Source: Pontibacterium sp964228735
Lineage (GTDB): Bacteria > Pseudomonadota > Gammaproteobacteria > Pseudomonadales > Balneatricaceae
Direction of reading: 5' to 3'
Assembly: GCF_964228735.1 (NCBI RefSeq)
Contig: NZ_CAXRBQ010000075.1
Span: forward strand, 10,131-74,130
DNA: 64,000 nt
Shown: positions 5,550 through 14,222 of the stretch, in pieces
Layout of the letters: each line of letters begins with the position of its first letter
How positions within the stretch are numbered: the stretch's first letter is position 1
Made by a program: the position numbers and the translations under genes
Notes under the pieces: model-generated
Databases searched by the model: none
What the model was told of the DNA's origin: nothing
The model's input: the letters and a program-made list of their open reading frames with translations, nothing else

Positions 5550-7163
5550 TTATCGCAATAACGTGCCTAACGGCCCTTCAGGCAACTCGTCCAGATCCCT
5601 TTGACGCAATGCCATCAATTGCTCACGTTTTTGCTTCACTTCACCCGCCAGCCGGATTTTTCCTGCAAGGTGCATGTTACGATCAAACATAATCAGTCGC
5701 GCGTCACGTTTGGCTTTATCGTCCCGCGCCAACTCCAGATACAGCTGTGCCAGATTACACAAAGCACCGCCGTTCATATGGTCATACTCCAGCGCGAGAC
5801 CAAAATGCCTTAAAGCCTGTGACAAACGACCATTGGCGTAGTGACGCACACCCTGACGGTTCACCTTTACACTCATCTCCGGATCCCGTTTCGCTTTTGT
5901 CTTCACTTCGCCTTTCGAAGCAGTCGGAGGTACAGGCTTCGAGCTAACCTCCCCACTGAAGCGGGCGATCTCTTTACCCAGATCAAGCGGATTAGCCAAC
6001 TGACTGTTTTCACGCTTGGCTTCCTGAGTGTACTTGTCGATCTCATCCTCCCGATCAAGGGTCCGCGCCAACTCTGCCCGCAACAATGCCGTTTTTACCT
6101 TGAGCGTCTCGTCCTCCTTAAACTGGGACGCAGCCTGAGCAAGCAACGTATCAAACTGCCGCTCCGTATCCAGAGTTTGATTATCAGACTCCGAATCAAC
6201 GCTCAAACGCAACACATTCGCCAGCTTAAGATAGGGCTCTGCCGACTTGTAACAGCTTTTATGACCTAGGGTTATAGAGCGCTTGTAGGCCCCCTGCGCC
6301 ACATCCAACTTACTGGTTTGCGTCGCCAGACGTCCCAGCTCCATCTGCCTCGGAATACCCATTGGAGATTTAGATGTTGCCAACTTAACGATTTCACGCG
6401 CCTCATCCAACTCCCCCTGGTATTCATAGGCACGTGCTAACAGATCGTAAGCTGCCAAATACAGAGGATTAGCTGCAATCACATCCTCAAGCAAACCGAT
6501 CGACTCCGCTTCCATACCCTGATACATCAGAGATTCTGCCCAGTACAGCCCCGCCTCTTTACCCCGTGTTCGCCAATACAGCTCCTCCGCCAGTTGCTGT
6601 TGCTCCTCGTAACGCATCAACTGACTCAGTATCTGGCAGGCAATCAACTGCGCTTCATCAAAATCGGGGTCGGTAGGCGGAAAACGCGTGAGGCAAAGAC
6701 GCAACGCTGCCTCCTCGTCGCCAGATTCCAGCGCACGATCAATGTCCGTAAATCGCTTACGCCGAATCATTAGTGCATCCAGGCGCCCTTTCAGCTTGTC
6801 GATGGTAAACGGCTTGGTGATCAGAATATCCGGCTTACTTTCAATAGCGTGTAAAACCGCTTCCTGAGAGGCATCACTGGTCATAAAGACCCAGCAGGTA
6901 CTGGGCTTCATATAGCCACGATAACGTGCTTCTTCCAGCAACTGGATACCGGCAAACGAATCACTCACATTGTGACCGAGCAGGATGATGTCATAACTAT
7001 GTTCAGCAATTTCTGCGAGAACACGGTTACTGACGGTGGTAGCACGAACATTGGAAATACCAACCGAGCGCAGCATATAGAAGATGGACGCACGCATATT
7101 TCCGCTGCTCTCAACGAGCAGGACACGCTTATCCGAGTAATCGACTGTTGCCACACTCAACAC
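5550..7163 (-). CDS. TPR protein with degenerate response-regulator receiver domain
   Basis: 537 residues from TTG 7163 (GTG 7157 also possible). Residues 14-130 have the receiver fold: VLLVESS, LL at 61-62, FMTSD about 92-96 and ITKPF near 118, so the conserved Lys is kept. The phosphoacceptor Asp expected after ILL is Gly63 (codon GGT, bases 6975-6977), and the acidic pair at the start is Glu-Ser. The domain is therefore unlikely to be phosphorylated normally. Residues about 150-330 form helical TPR-like repeats, with another TPR unit near 440-500 after a basic Lys/Pro-rich linker. Receiver-TPR proteins of this length occur in marine gammaproteobacteria and pseudomonads; the role here is probably phosphorylation-independent scaffolding or signalling. 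Confidence 0.8.
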   Translation of the reverse strand: MLSVATVDYSDKRVLLVESSGNMRASIFYMLRSVGISNVRATTVSNRVLAEIAEHSYDIILLGHNVSDSFAGIQLLEEARYRGYMKPSTCWVFMTSDASQEAVLHAIESKPDILITKPFTIDKLKGRLDALMIRRKRFTDIDRALESGDEEAALRLCLTRFPPTDPDFDEAQLIACQILSQLMRYEEQQQLAEELYWRTRGKEAGLYWAESLMYQGMEAESIGLLEDVIAANPLYLAAYDLLARAYEYQGELDEAREIVKLATSKSPMGIPRQMELGRLATQTSKLDVAQGAYKRSITLGHKSCYKSAEPYLKLANVLRLSVDSESDNQTLDTERQFDTLLAQAASQFKEDETLKVKTALLRAELARTLDREDEIDKYTQEAKRENSQLANPLDLGKEIARFSGEVSSKPVPPTASKGEVKTKAKRDPEMSVKVNRQGVRHYANGRLSQALRHFGLALEYDHMNGGALCNLAQLYLELARDDKAKRDARLIMFDRNMHLAGKIRLAGEVKQKREQLMALRQRDLDELPEGPLGTLLR

Positions 7164-7231
7164 CTATGCTACCGACGGGTTTCCAGGCTCAGTAAGTGAC
7201 TGGAAGTATAGGGAAAAGTGTATCAGCTTAG

Positions 7232-7270
7232 AAAAAAAAAGCACCGTGCGTAGGGTGAAACGCGCGGTGC
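7232..7270 (-). terminator. Intrinsic terminator on the minus strand without an annotated upstream gene
   Basis: On the minus strand GCACCG-C-GCG pairs with CGC-A-CGGTGC (plus-strand arms 7261-7270 and 7241-7250) and is followed by nine Ts (7232-7240). No minus-strand gene lies between it and the terminator at 8397-8430, so it may end a small RNA starting within 7271-7443, or insulate the TPR gene. Confidence 0.7.
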
Positions 7271-7443
7271 CAAGACAGTTCTATGCTGTAGAAACTATGC
7301 TAACGATTAAGCCGCCAAAATCTAATGATGTAGGTCAAAAAAAGCACAGCATTCCCACACACCCCTCAAATTAAGACGTTTGGATAAGGACAGCCCGCTA
7401 CCCTTTTCTTTAAACTGAAGAAAAAGAGCAAAAAAGAAAAACA

Positions 7444-8367
7444 ATGACCACTGCATTTATCTCCCACGAGGATTGTGGGCTGCACAATATGGGCCCGGAA
7501 CATCCCGAAGCACCGGTACGCTTACTGGCCATCCGAAAGGTACTGGAAAAGACCGGCTTGATCGAAGAGCTGGACCAACACCAATCAGTCCACGTCACAG
7601 CTGAGCAGGTCAAACTTGCCCATGCGGAGCTGCATCAGAAACGCCTTGAAATGAAACTGCCTGACCAGGGCATCTTCTGGGCAGATGAAGATACAGCCCT
7701 GTGCCCCGATTCATTGCATGCAGCCAGCCTTGCCGCAGGCTCCGGCATTCTCGCCGTTAATCGAGTATTAGAGGGTAAAGCTCGAAACGCATTTTGCTCT
7801 GTCCGCCCTCCTGGGCACCATGCCGAACACAACATTCCGATGGGATTCTGCTTCTACAACAATGTCGCCATTGCCGCAATTCATGCACTACAACAGCCAG
7901 GCATTGAGCGCGTGGCAATCGTAGACTTCGATGTACATCATGGCAATGGCACTGTGGATATCTTCAAGGATCGCCCCGAAGTCCTGGTCTGCTCGAGTTT
8001 TCAGCACCCGTTTTATCCAGAACGCTACAGCGAAATTACACGCGACAACATCATCAACTGTCCGATGGAAGCCCACTCCGGCAGCCTGGTATTCCGTAAC
8101 TTGGTTGAAGGCAAATGGTTACCGGCCCTCCAGGCCCACAAGCCAGACATGATCTTTATCTCCGCAGGCTTTGATGCACACCACGAAGACCCTATGGCCG
8201 ACATCAAACTCGATGAAGAAGATTATCGCTGGGTAACCAGCTTGCTGGCGGACAGTGCGCGCACTTACTCTCAAAACCGCATTGTCTCCATGCTGGAAGG
8301 TGGCTACAACCCGGTATCACTGGCATTCAGTGTACAGGCTCACCTTGAGGTACTGGCTGGTTATTAA
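7444..8367 (+). CDS. Histone deacetylase family hydrolase
   Basis: 307 residues, the usual length for bacterial HDAC-like (class II / acetylpolyamine amidohydrolase) enzymes. These zinc hydrolases remove acyl groups from amines such as acetylated polyamines or lysine; the substrate cannot be told from sequence. Key residues visible: HH pair in RPPGHHAE (His125-126), the zinc ligands Asp163 and His165 in DFDVHHGNGT, Asp244 in SAGFDAH, and the catalytic-type Tyr288 in EGGYN. It is a single gene on the plus strand, divergent from the TPR gene and convergent with oadB. No strong ribosome binding site precedes the ATG; the upstream 30 bases are A-rich. Confidence 0.93.
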   Translation: MTTAFISHEDCGLHNMGPEHPEAPVRLLAIRKVLEKTGLIEELDQHQSVHVTAEQVKLAHAELHQKRLEMKLPDQGIFWADEDTALCPDSLHAASLAAGSGILAVNRVLEGKARNAFCSVRPPGHHAEHNIPMGFCFYNNVAIAAIHALQQPGIERVAIVDFDVHHGNGTVDIFKDRPEVLVCSSFQHPFYPERYSEITRDNIINCPMEAHSGSLVFRNLVEGKWLPALQAHKPDMIFISAGFDAHHEDPMADIKLDEEDYRWVTSLLADSARTYSQNRIVSMLEGGYNPVSLAFSVQAHLEVLAGY

Positions 8368-8396
8368 TATGCCTGTGCTTTACCCTACAAACAGAC

Positions 8397-8430
8397 ACAA
8401 AAAAAGCTGCCCGAAGGCAGCTTTTTTGTT
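8397..8430. terminator. Bidirectional intrinsic terminator
   Basis: AAAAGCTGCC, loop CGAA, GGCAGCTTTT, with A-run and T-run on the two sides. It can end both the plus-strand deacetylase gene and the minus-strand oadGAB operon, which converge here. Confidence 0.92.
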
Positions 8431-8449
8431 TCCGGATGATACGGAATGA

Positions 8450-9751
8450 TCAGCTTACAAACTTGATCATTACACCCGCAGCAATCGCGGAACCGATTAC
8501 ACCGGCAACGTTCGGACCCATCGCATGCATCAACAGGAAGTTCTGAGCGTTAGCTTCCAGACCAATCTTGTTGGATACACGTGCCGCCATAGGCACCGCA
8601 GATACACCCGCTGAACCGATCAATGGGTTGATGGAGTTGCCACCAGCCATCTTGTTCATCAGCTTCGCCATCAAGACACCCGCCGCAGTACCGATACAGA
8701 ATGCAACAATACCCAGCGCCATGATACCCAGGGTCTGAAGGTCCAGGAACTTGTCAGCAGACAGTTTGGAACCCACGGACAGACCCAGGAAGATGGTTAC
8801 GATGTTGATCAGCGCGTTCTGAGCAGTATCGCTCAGACGATCTACCACACCACACTCACGCATCAGGTTACCGAAACAGAACATACCCAGCAGTGGCGCA
8901 GCATCCGGCAGCAGCAGAGCAACCAGAATCAGCAGCACGATTGGGAACAGGATCTTCTCGACCTTGGATACGTGTCGCAGCTGGTGCATCGCAATCTTAC
9001 GCTCAGCTTCTGTGGTCAGCGCCTTCATGATCGGCGGCTGAATCAGAGGAACCAGCGCCATGTAAGAGTATGCTGCTACAGCGATCGCACCCAGCAGATG
9101 CGGTGCCAGCAGGCTGGTTACGTAGATCGCAGTCGGACCGTCAGCACCACCGATGATACCGATTGCCGCCGCTTCCTGGATATTGAAGTCCATGATGCCC
9201 AGAGCAGACATACCAACAGCACCCAGCACGGTAGCGAAGATACCAAACTGCGCAGCAGCGCCCAGGAACAGCGTACGCGGGTTCGCCAGCAGCGGACCAA
9301 AGTCGGTCATCGCACCCACGCCCATAAAGATCAACAGAGGGGCGACGGTGGAACCGATCGCTACAGTATAGAAGTTATACAACATTCCGTTGGCATAACC
9401 GCCATCCAGAGCGACATTGATCGCTGCCTGATGCTCAGCCGCAGACGAGGTGTGATATGCATGCATAAGGTCATGCGGATCTGTGCTGGTGATGTTCAGC
9501 GCAGCCGCCATCGCATTCATCACTTCCGGTACTGCAAAGTGCACGGCGTTCTCTACTGCTGAGTACGCCAGACCCGCTTCCGGAATGTTTGCCAAAATGC
9601 CACCGAAACCAATCGGCACCAACAGCAGCGGTTCGAAATTCTTTTTGATGGCCAGAAACAGAAGCAACAGGCCAACAAAAATCATTACGATCTGACCGCC
9701 AGTGATGTTATACGCACCAGAAGCAAGAAACAGTTCGATTAGCTTTTCCAT
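8450..9751 (-). CDS. oadB: Sodium-pumping oxaloacetate decarboxylase, beta subunit
   Basis: 433 residues, almost entirely hydrophobic, with about nine membrane helices and the family's conserved loops (GGADGPTAIY, IGSAGVSAVP, ANAQNFLLMHAMGPNVAG). This integral inner-membrane subunit decarboxylates carboxybiotin delivered by the alpha subunit and couples this to export of sodium ions. It is the last gene of the oadG-oadA-oadB operon, 11 bases after oadA. The related methylmalonyl-CoA decarboxylase beta subunit is similar, but the partner alpha subunit has the oxaloacetate-type carboxyltransferase domain. Confidence 0.96.
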   Translation of the reverse strand: MEKLIELFLASGAYNITGGQIVMIFVGLLLLFLAIKKNFEPLLLVPIGFGGILANIPEAGLAYSAVENAVHFAVPEVMNAMAAALNITSTDPHDLMHAYHTSSAAEHQAAINVALDGGYANGMLYNFYTVAIGSTVAPLLIFMGVGAMTDFGPLLANPRTLFLGAAAQFGIFATVLGAVGMSALGIMDFNIQEAAAIGIIGGADGPTAIYVTSLLAPHLLGAIAVAAYSYMALVPLIQPPIMKALTTEAERKIAMHQLRHVSKVEKILFPIVLLILVALLLPDAAPLLGMFCFGNLMRECGVVDRLSDTAQNALINIVTIFLGLSVGSKLSADKFLDLQTLGIMALGIVAFCIGTAAGVLMAKLMNKMAGGNSINPLIGSAGVSAVPMAARVSNKIGLEANAQNFLLMHAMGPNVAGVIGSAIAAGVMIKFVS

Positions 9752-9762
9752 CGAGCAATACC

Positions 9763-11556
9763 TTAAGCCAGAGCCAGCAGGCTATCGCCAACCTGTACAG
9801 CATCGCCTTCTTTAACGTCGACAGAAGCCACAGTACCTGCGCGTGCCGCACGTACTTCAGTTTCCATCTTCATCGCTTCCAGGATTACCAGAACGTCACC
9901 TTCCTGAACAGCCTGACCAGCAGACACCTGTACTTTCCAGATGTTACCCGCCAGAGGTGCTGGTACAGCTTCTGCTTCGCCTACTGGCGCTGCAGGTGCA
10001 GCCGCAGGTGCCGCCGCAGGTGCCGCCGCAGGTGCTACAGCAGTGATATCACCACCCTCTGCTACCTGTACAACGTAGTTCTGACCGTTAACGGTGATGG
10101 TGTAAACTTCAGGTCCGGATTTCTTAGGTGCAGCCATTGCTTGTGCGTCCTCTAGTGTCGGTGCCGGTTCAAATGCGTCAGGATTACCGCGGTTTTCAAG
10201 GAATTTCAGACCTACCTGTGGGAACAGGGCGTAAGTCAGAACGTCGTCAATCTCGTTCTCGCCAGTAGTCAGGCTGATTCCCTTCTCGGAAGACAGACCT
10301 TTCAGTTCCTCTACCAGTTTGTCCAGTTCTGGTTCCAGCAGGTCAGCCGGACGACAGGTGATCGCTTCACCGCCATCCAGTACACGTGCCTGCAGTTCAG
10401 CGTTGTATGGCGCAGGAGCAGCACCGTACTCACCTTTCAGAACACCCTGAACTTCTTTAGAGATAGTTTTGTAGCGCTCACCCATCAGAACGTTGATTAC
10501 CGCCTGGGTACCTACGATCTGAGAAGTTGGCGTTACCAGTGGGATCATACCCAGATCTTCACGTACACGTGGGATCTCTGCCAGTACGTCATCGAACTTG
10601 TCGGATGCGTTCTGCTCACGCAGCTGGTTTTCCATGTTGGTCAGCATGCCGCCTGGTACCTGAGCAACCAGGATGCGGGAGTCTGTACCACGCAGAGAAC
10701 CTTCAAACTTAGCGTATTTCTTACGCACGTCACGGAAGTAAGCAGCGATCTCTTCCAGTGCTAGCAGATCCAGACCGGTGTCACGGTCAGTGCCTGCCAG
10801 TGCAGCCACTACGGACTCAGTTGCAGTGTGGCCGTAAGTCATGGACATGGAGGAGATTGCAGTATCTACACGATCGATACCCGCTTCTACCGCTTTCAGG
10901 ATTGTCATGTCGGACAGGCCGGAAGTAGCGTGTGCATGCAGCTGAACTTCCAGGTCGGTCTGAGCTTTCAGACGGGAGATCAGGTCGAAGCCATCGTAAG
11001 GCGTCAGGATACCGGACATATCCTTAATTACGATGGAGTCTGCGCCCATATCTTCCAGGGTTTTCGCGTACTCAACCCAGGTATCATTCGTGTGAACAGG
11101 GCTCTTGGTGTAAGAGATAGTACCCTGAGCGTGTTTACCGGTAGCTTTTACTGCTTTGATAGCAGTTTCCAGGTTACGCGGGTCGTTCATTGCGTCGAAG
11201 ATACGGAATACGTCAACACCGTTCGTTGCAGCACGTTCACAGAACTTGTTTACAACGTCATCGGCGTAGTGACGGTAACCCAGCAGGTTCTGACCACGCA
11301 GCAGCATCTGCTGCTTGGTGTTTGGCATCGCCTGTTTCAGCAGACGAATACGCTCCCAAGGGTCTTCACCGATAAAACGGATGCAGGAGTCAAAAGTCGC
11401 ACCGCCCCAGCTTTCGAGGGACCAGTAGCCTACTTTATCCAGCTTTTCCGCGATCGGCAGCATGTCTTCAACTCGCATACGAGTAGCAAACAGAGACTGA
11501 TGGGCGTCACGTAGTACTACATCGGTAATGCCAAGAGGTTTCTTTGCGTCGGACAT
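9763..11556 (-). CDS. oadA: Oxaloacetate decarboxylase, alpha (carboxyltransferase/biotin) subunit
   Basis: 597 residues. Residues 1-260 are the carboxyltransferase barrel (TDVVLRDAHQSL, metal-binding HAHAT motif), followed by the conserved carboxylase C-terminal domain (to about 460) and a biotinyl domain at the end with EAMKMET; the biotinylated Lys is residue 563. A flexible Ala/Pro linker made of APAA-type repeats joins the domains and is encoded by an imperfect 12-bp repeat near 9985-10035. The enzyme transfers the carboxyl group of oxaloacetate to biotin, giving pyruvate; OadB then releases CO2 and pumps sodium. Located in the cytoplasm, attached to OadB through OadG. Confidence 0.97.
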   Translation of the reverse strand: MSDAKKPLGITDVVLRDAHQSLFATRMRVEDMLPIAEKLDKVGYWSLESWGGATFDSCIRFIGEDPWERIRLLKQAMPNTKQQMLLRGQNLLGYRHYADDVVNKFCERAATNGVDVFRIFDAMNDPRNLETAIKAVKATGKHAQGTISYTKSPVHTNDTWVEYAKTLEDMGADSIVIKDMSGILTPYDGFDLISRLKAQTDLEVQLHAHATSGLSDMTILKAVEAGIDRVDTAISSMSMTYGHTATESVVAALAGTDRDTGLDLLALEEIAAYFRDVRKKYAKFEGSLRGTDSRILVAQVPGGMLTNMENQLREQNASDKFDDVLAEIPRVREDLGMIPLVTPTSQIVGTQAVINVLMGERYKTISKEVQGVLKGEYGAAPAPYNAELQARVLDGGEAITCRPADLLEPELDKLVEELKGLSSEKGISLTTGENEIDDVLTYALFPQVGLKFLENRGNPDAFEPAPTLEDAQAMAAPKKSGPEVYTITVNGQNYVVQVAEGGDITAVAPAAAPAAAPAAAPAAPVGEAEAVPAPLAGNIWKVQVSAGQAVQEGDVLVILEAMKMETEVRAARAGTVASVDVKEGDAVQVGDSLLALA

Positions 11557-11610
11557 GGGTAATGGCCTTCTGTCGATTAATGCAGGTTATTCTTTATTAA
11601 GCCGCTCTTA

Positions 11611-11856
11611 TTAGTTTGAACGGTGTTTGTGAACCGCAGCAGTCATCACTGCGATCAGCTCGTCATTGTTGCCAGCGCCAGCAGCAGGAGCTGCTTTTGC
11701 TTTTGCCTTTGCCGGCTGAGGCGGCTGTTCAGGCGCAACTTTGGCAAGCACTTTGGTCATCACAGTAACTGCGAAAACCAGCAGCGTCAGGAAAACAGCT
11801 ACGAATCCCATACCGAAGACCATCAGGTTGATGCCTTCTGAGACGAGGTTATCCAT
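11611..11856 (-). CDS. oadG: Oxaloacetate decarboxylase, gamma subunit
   Basis: 81 residues, the normal size. One membrane helix (about 9-35, GINLMVFGMGFVAVFLTLLVFAV) is followed by an Ala/Pro/Lys linker and a soluble tail ending in HKHRS. OadG holds OadA and OadB together and its C-terminal His residues bind zinc in studied enzymes. First gene of the operon, preceded by a good AAAGGAGC ribosome binding site; 54 bases separate it from oadA. The 269 bases upstream (11857-12125) carry the operon promoter region, with no clear consensus hexamers that I would stake a call on. Confidence 0.95.
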   Translation of the reverse strand: MDNLVSEGINLMVFGMGFVAVFLTLLVFAVTVMTKVLAKVAPEQPPQPAKAKAKAAPAAGAGNNDELIAVMTAAVHKHRSN

Positions 11857-12125
11857 CTAAGGGTGCTCCTTTGTTTAACGAAACCCACGCTATGCAGGTT
11901 ATTTTTTCCTCCGAAAGATCATCCCGGAGGCCCTACAAACAGCGCTTAAACTGGTTGCAAATGGATCACAATTAAACCCGAAAAGTATAATTCAGGCAAC
12001 CAAAATGGAGAGCCATTGTAGACAAAAGATCGCAACTTTTCAGCGCATTAGCGACATTTTCTGGAAAAATCTTGATCTTTGTCCACAAGTTATAAAAGGA
12101 GATACCCCTTCAGCGTGCACCATTA

Positions 12126-13583
12126 CTATACAGCCGGGCGGAACACCTTAATATTCTGGTAACCGTTATCCTGTAGCTGCTGGGCGTGCATCTGACTCAT
12201 CACACCCTTCTCGCAGTACAGCAGGTACTCTTTGTCGGACGCCAGGGATTCAACTTTGGAACCCAGGCTATAGAAAGGAATCGCCAGTACTTCACAGCCC
12301 GGCATATTAAGCGGTTTCTTTTCCTGCTCATGCGGCGCACGGATATCGATAATCACCTGATTCTCAGACACCTTGCTCAGCGCCTCAACCTTGGCGTGAC
12401 TATTAACATCCTCAACGATGTCATTGATTGAGATAATCTGTGCCGCCTGCAGCGCCTTCTCCAGCACGTCGTCGTCGAAGTTCGCCTCTTCTTCTTCCAG
12501 ACGGTCGATCTTGGCATGCGTGGTCGGACGGTCGGAGATCACGCCACAGTATTCCGGCATGCACTTGGCGAAATCGTAGGTACCGATATCCATCGCCACA
12601 TCGATAATATCCTGCTTATCCATCACCACCAGTGGACGCACCACCAACTTGTCTGTTGCCGCGTCGATCAACGCCAGGTTTGGCAGAGTCTGACTGGATA
12701 CCTGCGCGATGCTTTCGCCTGTCACCAACGCTTCGATCTTCATGCGATTAGCGACCTGCTCACCCGCACGCATCATCATACGTTTGAGTACCACCCCCAT
12801 GTGCGAGTGATGCACGCTCTGCAGAATCTCGCCTACTACTTCCTCAAACGGAACGGTAACAAACTTCACGCGAGAGGAGGAACCAAACTTCTGCCACAGG
12901 TACAGCGCAACCTGCTTCACACCGATCTCGTGAGCCGCACCACCCAGGTTAAAGAACAGGAAGTGTGTTTTGCAGCCACGACGCATGGTCATGTAGCTGG
13001 CAACGACGGAATCAAAACCACCGGAGATCAGGGACAATACTTCCTGCTGACTGCCCAGCGGGTAACCACCCAAGCCTTTGAAAGTCTCCTGCACAATAAA
13101 CAGCTTCTGGTCTTTGATCTCCAGATCCACCCAGACTTCAGGATTGCGGATATCAACACCCGCAGCGTCGGCATGCTCAAGCAGACCACCACCAACGTAA
13201 CGCTCCAGCTCAGGCGATTTAAATTCGTGCTTACCGGAACGCTTCACACGTACCTTGAAGGTTTTACCTTTGATACGCTCTGCGTATGCCTCACGGGTCA
13301 GCTGAAAGACATTGTCGAAGCCCCCCAACGGAAACTCCTGCACCTCGATAAAGTGCGCAACACCTGGCGTACGCTTAAGCTCATCGATGATCAGATCACG
13401 CATCTCTGCACTGTTGTCATCCAGAGAAATCTCGACCTTATCCCAGAAGCCCTGCACGCGAATCTCTTCACTGGTGCGCTTCAGGATATTGTGAATATTG
13501 GATTGCAGCCGCTGAATCATCCGTTTACGGACAGGACGGCTTTTAATGGTGATCTCAGGAAAGAGTTTCGCAATGAACTTCAT
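12126..13583 (-). CDS. thiI: tRNA 4-thiouridine sulfurtransferase with rhodanese domain
   Basis: 485 residues from ATG 13583, chosen because the family begins MKFI-KLFPEI; an upstream in-frame start at 13598 would add five residues. Domains in order: ferredoxin-like and THUMP (to about 170), PP-loop ATPase (SGGFDS near 190), and a C-terminal rhodanese domain with its Cys in LYCEKG. The conserved Cys of CMPEYCGV is also present, so the enzyme has both sulfur-carrying cysteines of the E. coli type. It makes s4U at position 8 of tRNA (a near-UV sensor) and can supply sulfur for thiazole synthesis. Monocistronic in appearance. Confidence 0.97.
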   Translation of the reverse strand: MKFIAKLFPEITIKSRPVRKRMIQRLQSNIHNILKRTSEEIRVQGFWDKVEISLDDNSAEMRDLIIDELKRTPGVAHFIEVQEFPLGGFDNVFQLTREAYAERIKGKTFKVRVKRSGKHEFKSPELERYVGGGLLEHADAAGVDIRNPEVWVDLEIKDQKLFIVQETFKGLGGYPLGSQQEVLSLISGGFDSVVASYMTMRRGCKTHFLFFNLGGAAHEIGVKQVALYLWQKFGSSSRVKFVTVPFEEVVGEILQSVHHSHMGVVLKRMMMRAGEQVANRMKIEALVTGESIAQVSSQTLPNLALIDAATDKLVVRPLVVMDKQDIIDVAMDIGTYDFAKCMPEYCGVISDRPTTHAKIDRLEEEEANFDDDVLEKALQAAQIISINDIVEDVNSHAKVEALSKVSENQVIIDIRAPHEQEKKPLNMPGCEVLAIPFYSLGSKVESLASDKEYLLYCEKGVMSQMHAQQLQDNGYQNIKVFRPAV

Positions 13584-13659
13584 CGATGTAATGCCCAACG
13601 AGGTAAAAAATCAGATGCGGGATTATAAAGTGTTCGAGCGGGGGAATACAGAAGAGGAG

Positions 13660-13736
13660 TGGCGCGCCCGAGAGGATTCGAACCTCTGACCGCCTGGTTC
13701 GTAGCCAGGTACTCTATCCAGCTGAGCTACGGGCGC
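13660..13736 (-). tRNA. tRNA-Arg (ACG)
   Basis: On the minus strand the acceptor stem GCGCCCG (13736-13730) pairs with CGGGCGC (13670-13664), with discriminator G and encoded CCA (13662-13660). The anticodon loop CTACGAA carries ACG, which becomes ICG after deamination and reads CGU/CGC/CGA. Very similar to E. coli tRNA-Arg ICG. Three bases downstream of tRNA-Ser. Confidence 0.97.
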
Positions 13737-13739
13737 AAA

Positions 13740-13827
13740 TGGCGGTGAGCGAGGGATTCGAACCCTCGATACCTTGCGGTATACGCCCTTAGCAGGGGCG
13801 CGCCTTCAGCCACTCGGCCAGCTCACC
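13740..13827 (-). tRNA. tRNA-Ser (GCT)
   Basis: 88 bases including encoded CCA (13742-13740). Acceptor GGTGAGC (13827-13821) pairs with GCTCACC (13750-13744). The anticodon loop CTGCTAA gives GCT, reading AGU/AGC, and the long variable arm typical of tRNA-Ser is present. It is cotranscribed with tRNA-Arg, downstream of csrA, as in many gammaproteobacteria. Confidence 0.97.
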
Positions 13828-13889
13828 TAAACAACGGCGCGAACTATACCTTGCTGATTTTTAAAAGGAAAGCTTTTTTTGAAAAAAAA

Positions 13890-14078
13890 TTATTCTTTGT
13901 TTCCTTCATCGGCTTTTTCGCGCTGGATGCGCTGATAGATTTCTTCGCGATGAACGGATACATCCTTAGGTGCGTTTACACCGATGCGAACCTGGTTGCC
14001 TTTAACACCGAGAACGGTAACGGTAACTTCGTCACCAACCATGAGGGTTTCGCCGACGCGGCGGGTAAGAATTAACAT
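13890..14078 (-). CDS. csrA: Carbon storage regulator CsrA
   Basis: 62 residues, the standard length, beginning MLILTRRVGETLMVGD and containing the RNA-contact segment near VHREEIYQRI. CsrA/RsmA binds GGA motifs in mRNA leaders and controls carbon flux, motility and biofilm formation. Start supported by AAGGAGA (14087-14093 on the minus strand). Flanked by lysC upstream and tRNA-Ser/tRNA-Arg downstream, a classic gammaproteobacterial arrangement. Its own leader has several GGA motifs including one in a hairpin, consistent with autoregulation. Confidence 0.98.
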   Translation of the reverse strand: MLILTRRVGETLMVGDEVTVTVLGVKGNQVRIGVNAPKDVSVHREEIYQRIQREKADEGNKE

Positions 14079-14086
14079 GTGTAGAA

Positions 14087-14133
14087 TCTCCTTAAATCAT
14101 CCTGTTTCTCAGGGCTCCGGGTACGAGCCCTGA
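14087..14133 (-). promoter_or_regulatory. csrA leader hairpin with GGA motifs
   Basis: TCAGGGCTC and GAGCCCTGA (14133-14125 and 14117-14109 on the minus strand) form a perfect 9-bp stem around a 7-base loop, with GGA at the loop/stem edge. Further GGA motifs occur in CAGGATG and in the Shine-Dalgarno AAGGAGA. No T-run follows, so this is not a terminator. It is a likely CsrA autoregulation site. Confidence 0.5.
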
Positions 14134-14222
14134 TAGGAATTCGAGTGACATCTCGTCCAACTCCTTGCCACACGAACACCTAGTAGAGGAGTTGCTGCAT
14201 CTAAATATAGACCAGCAACATC

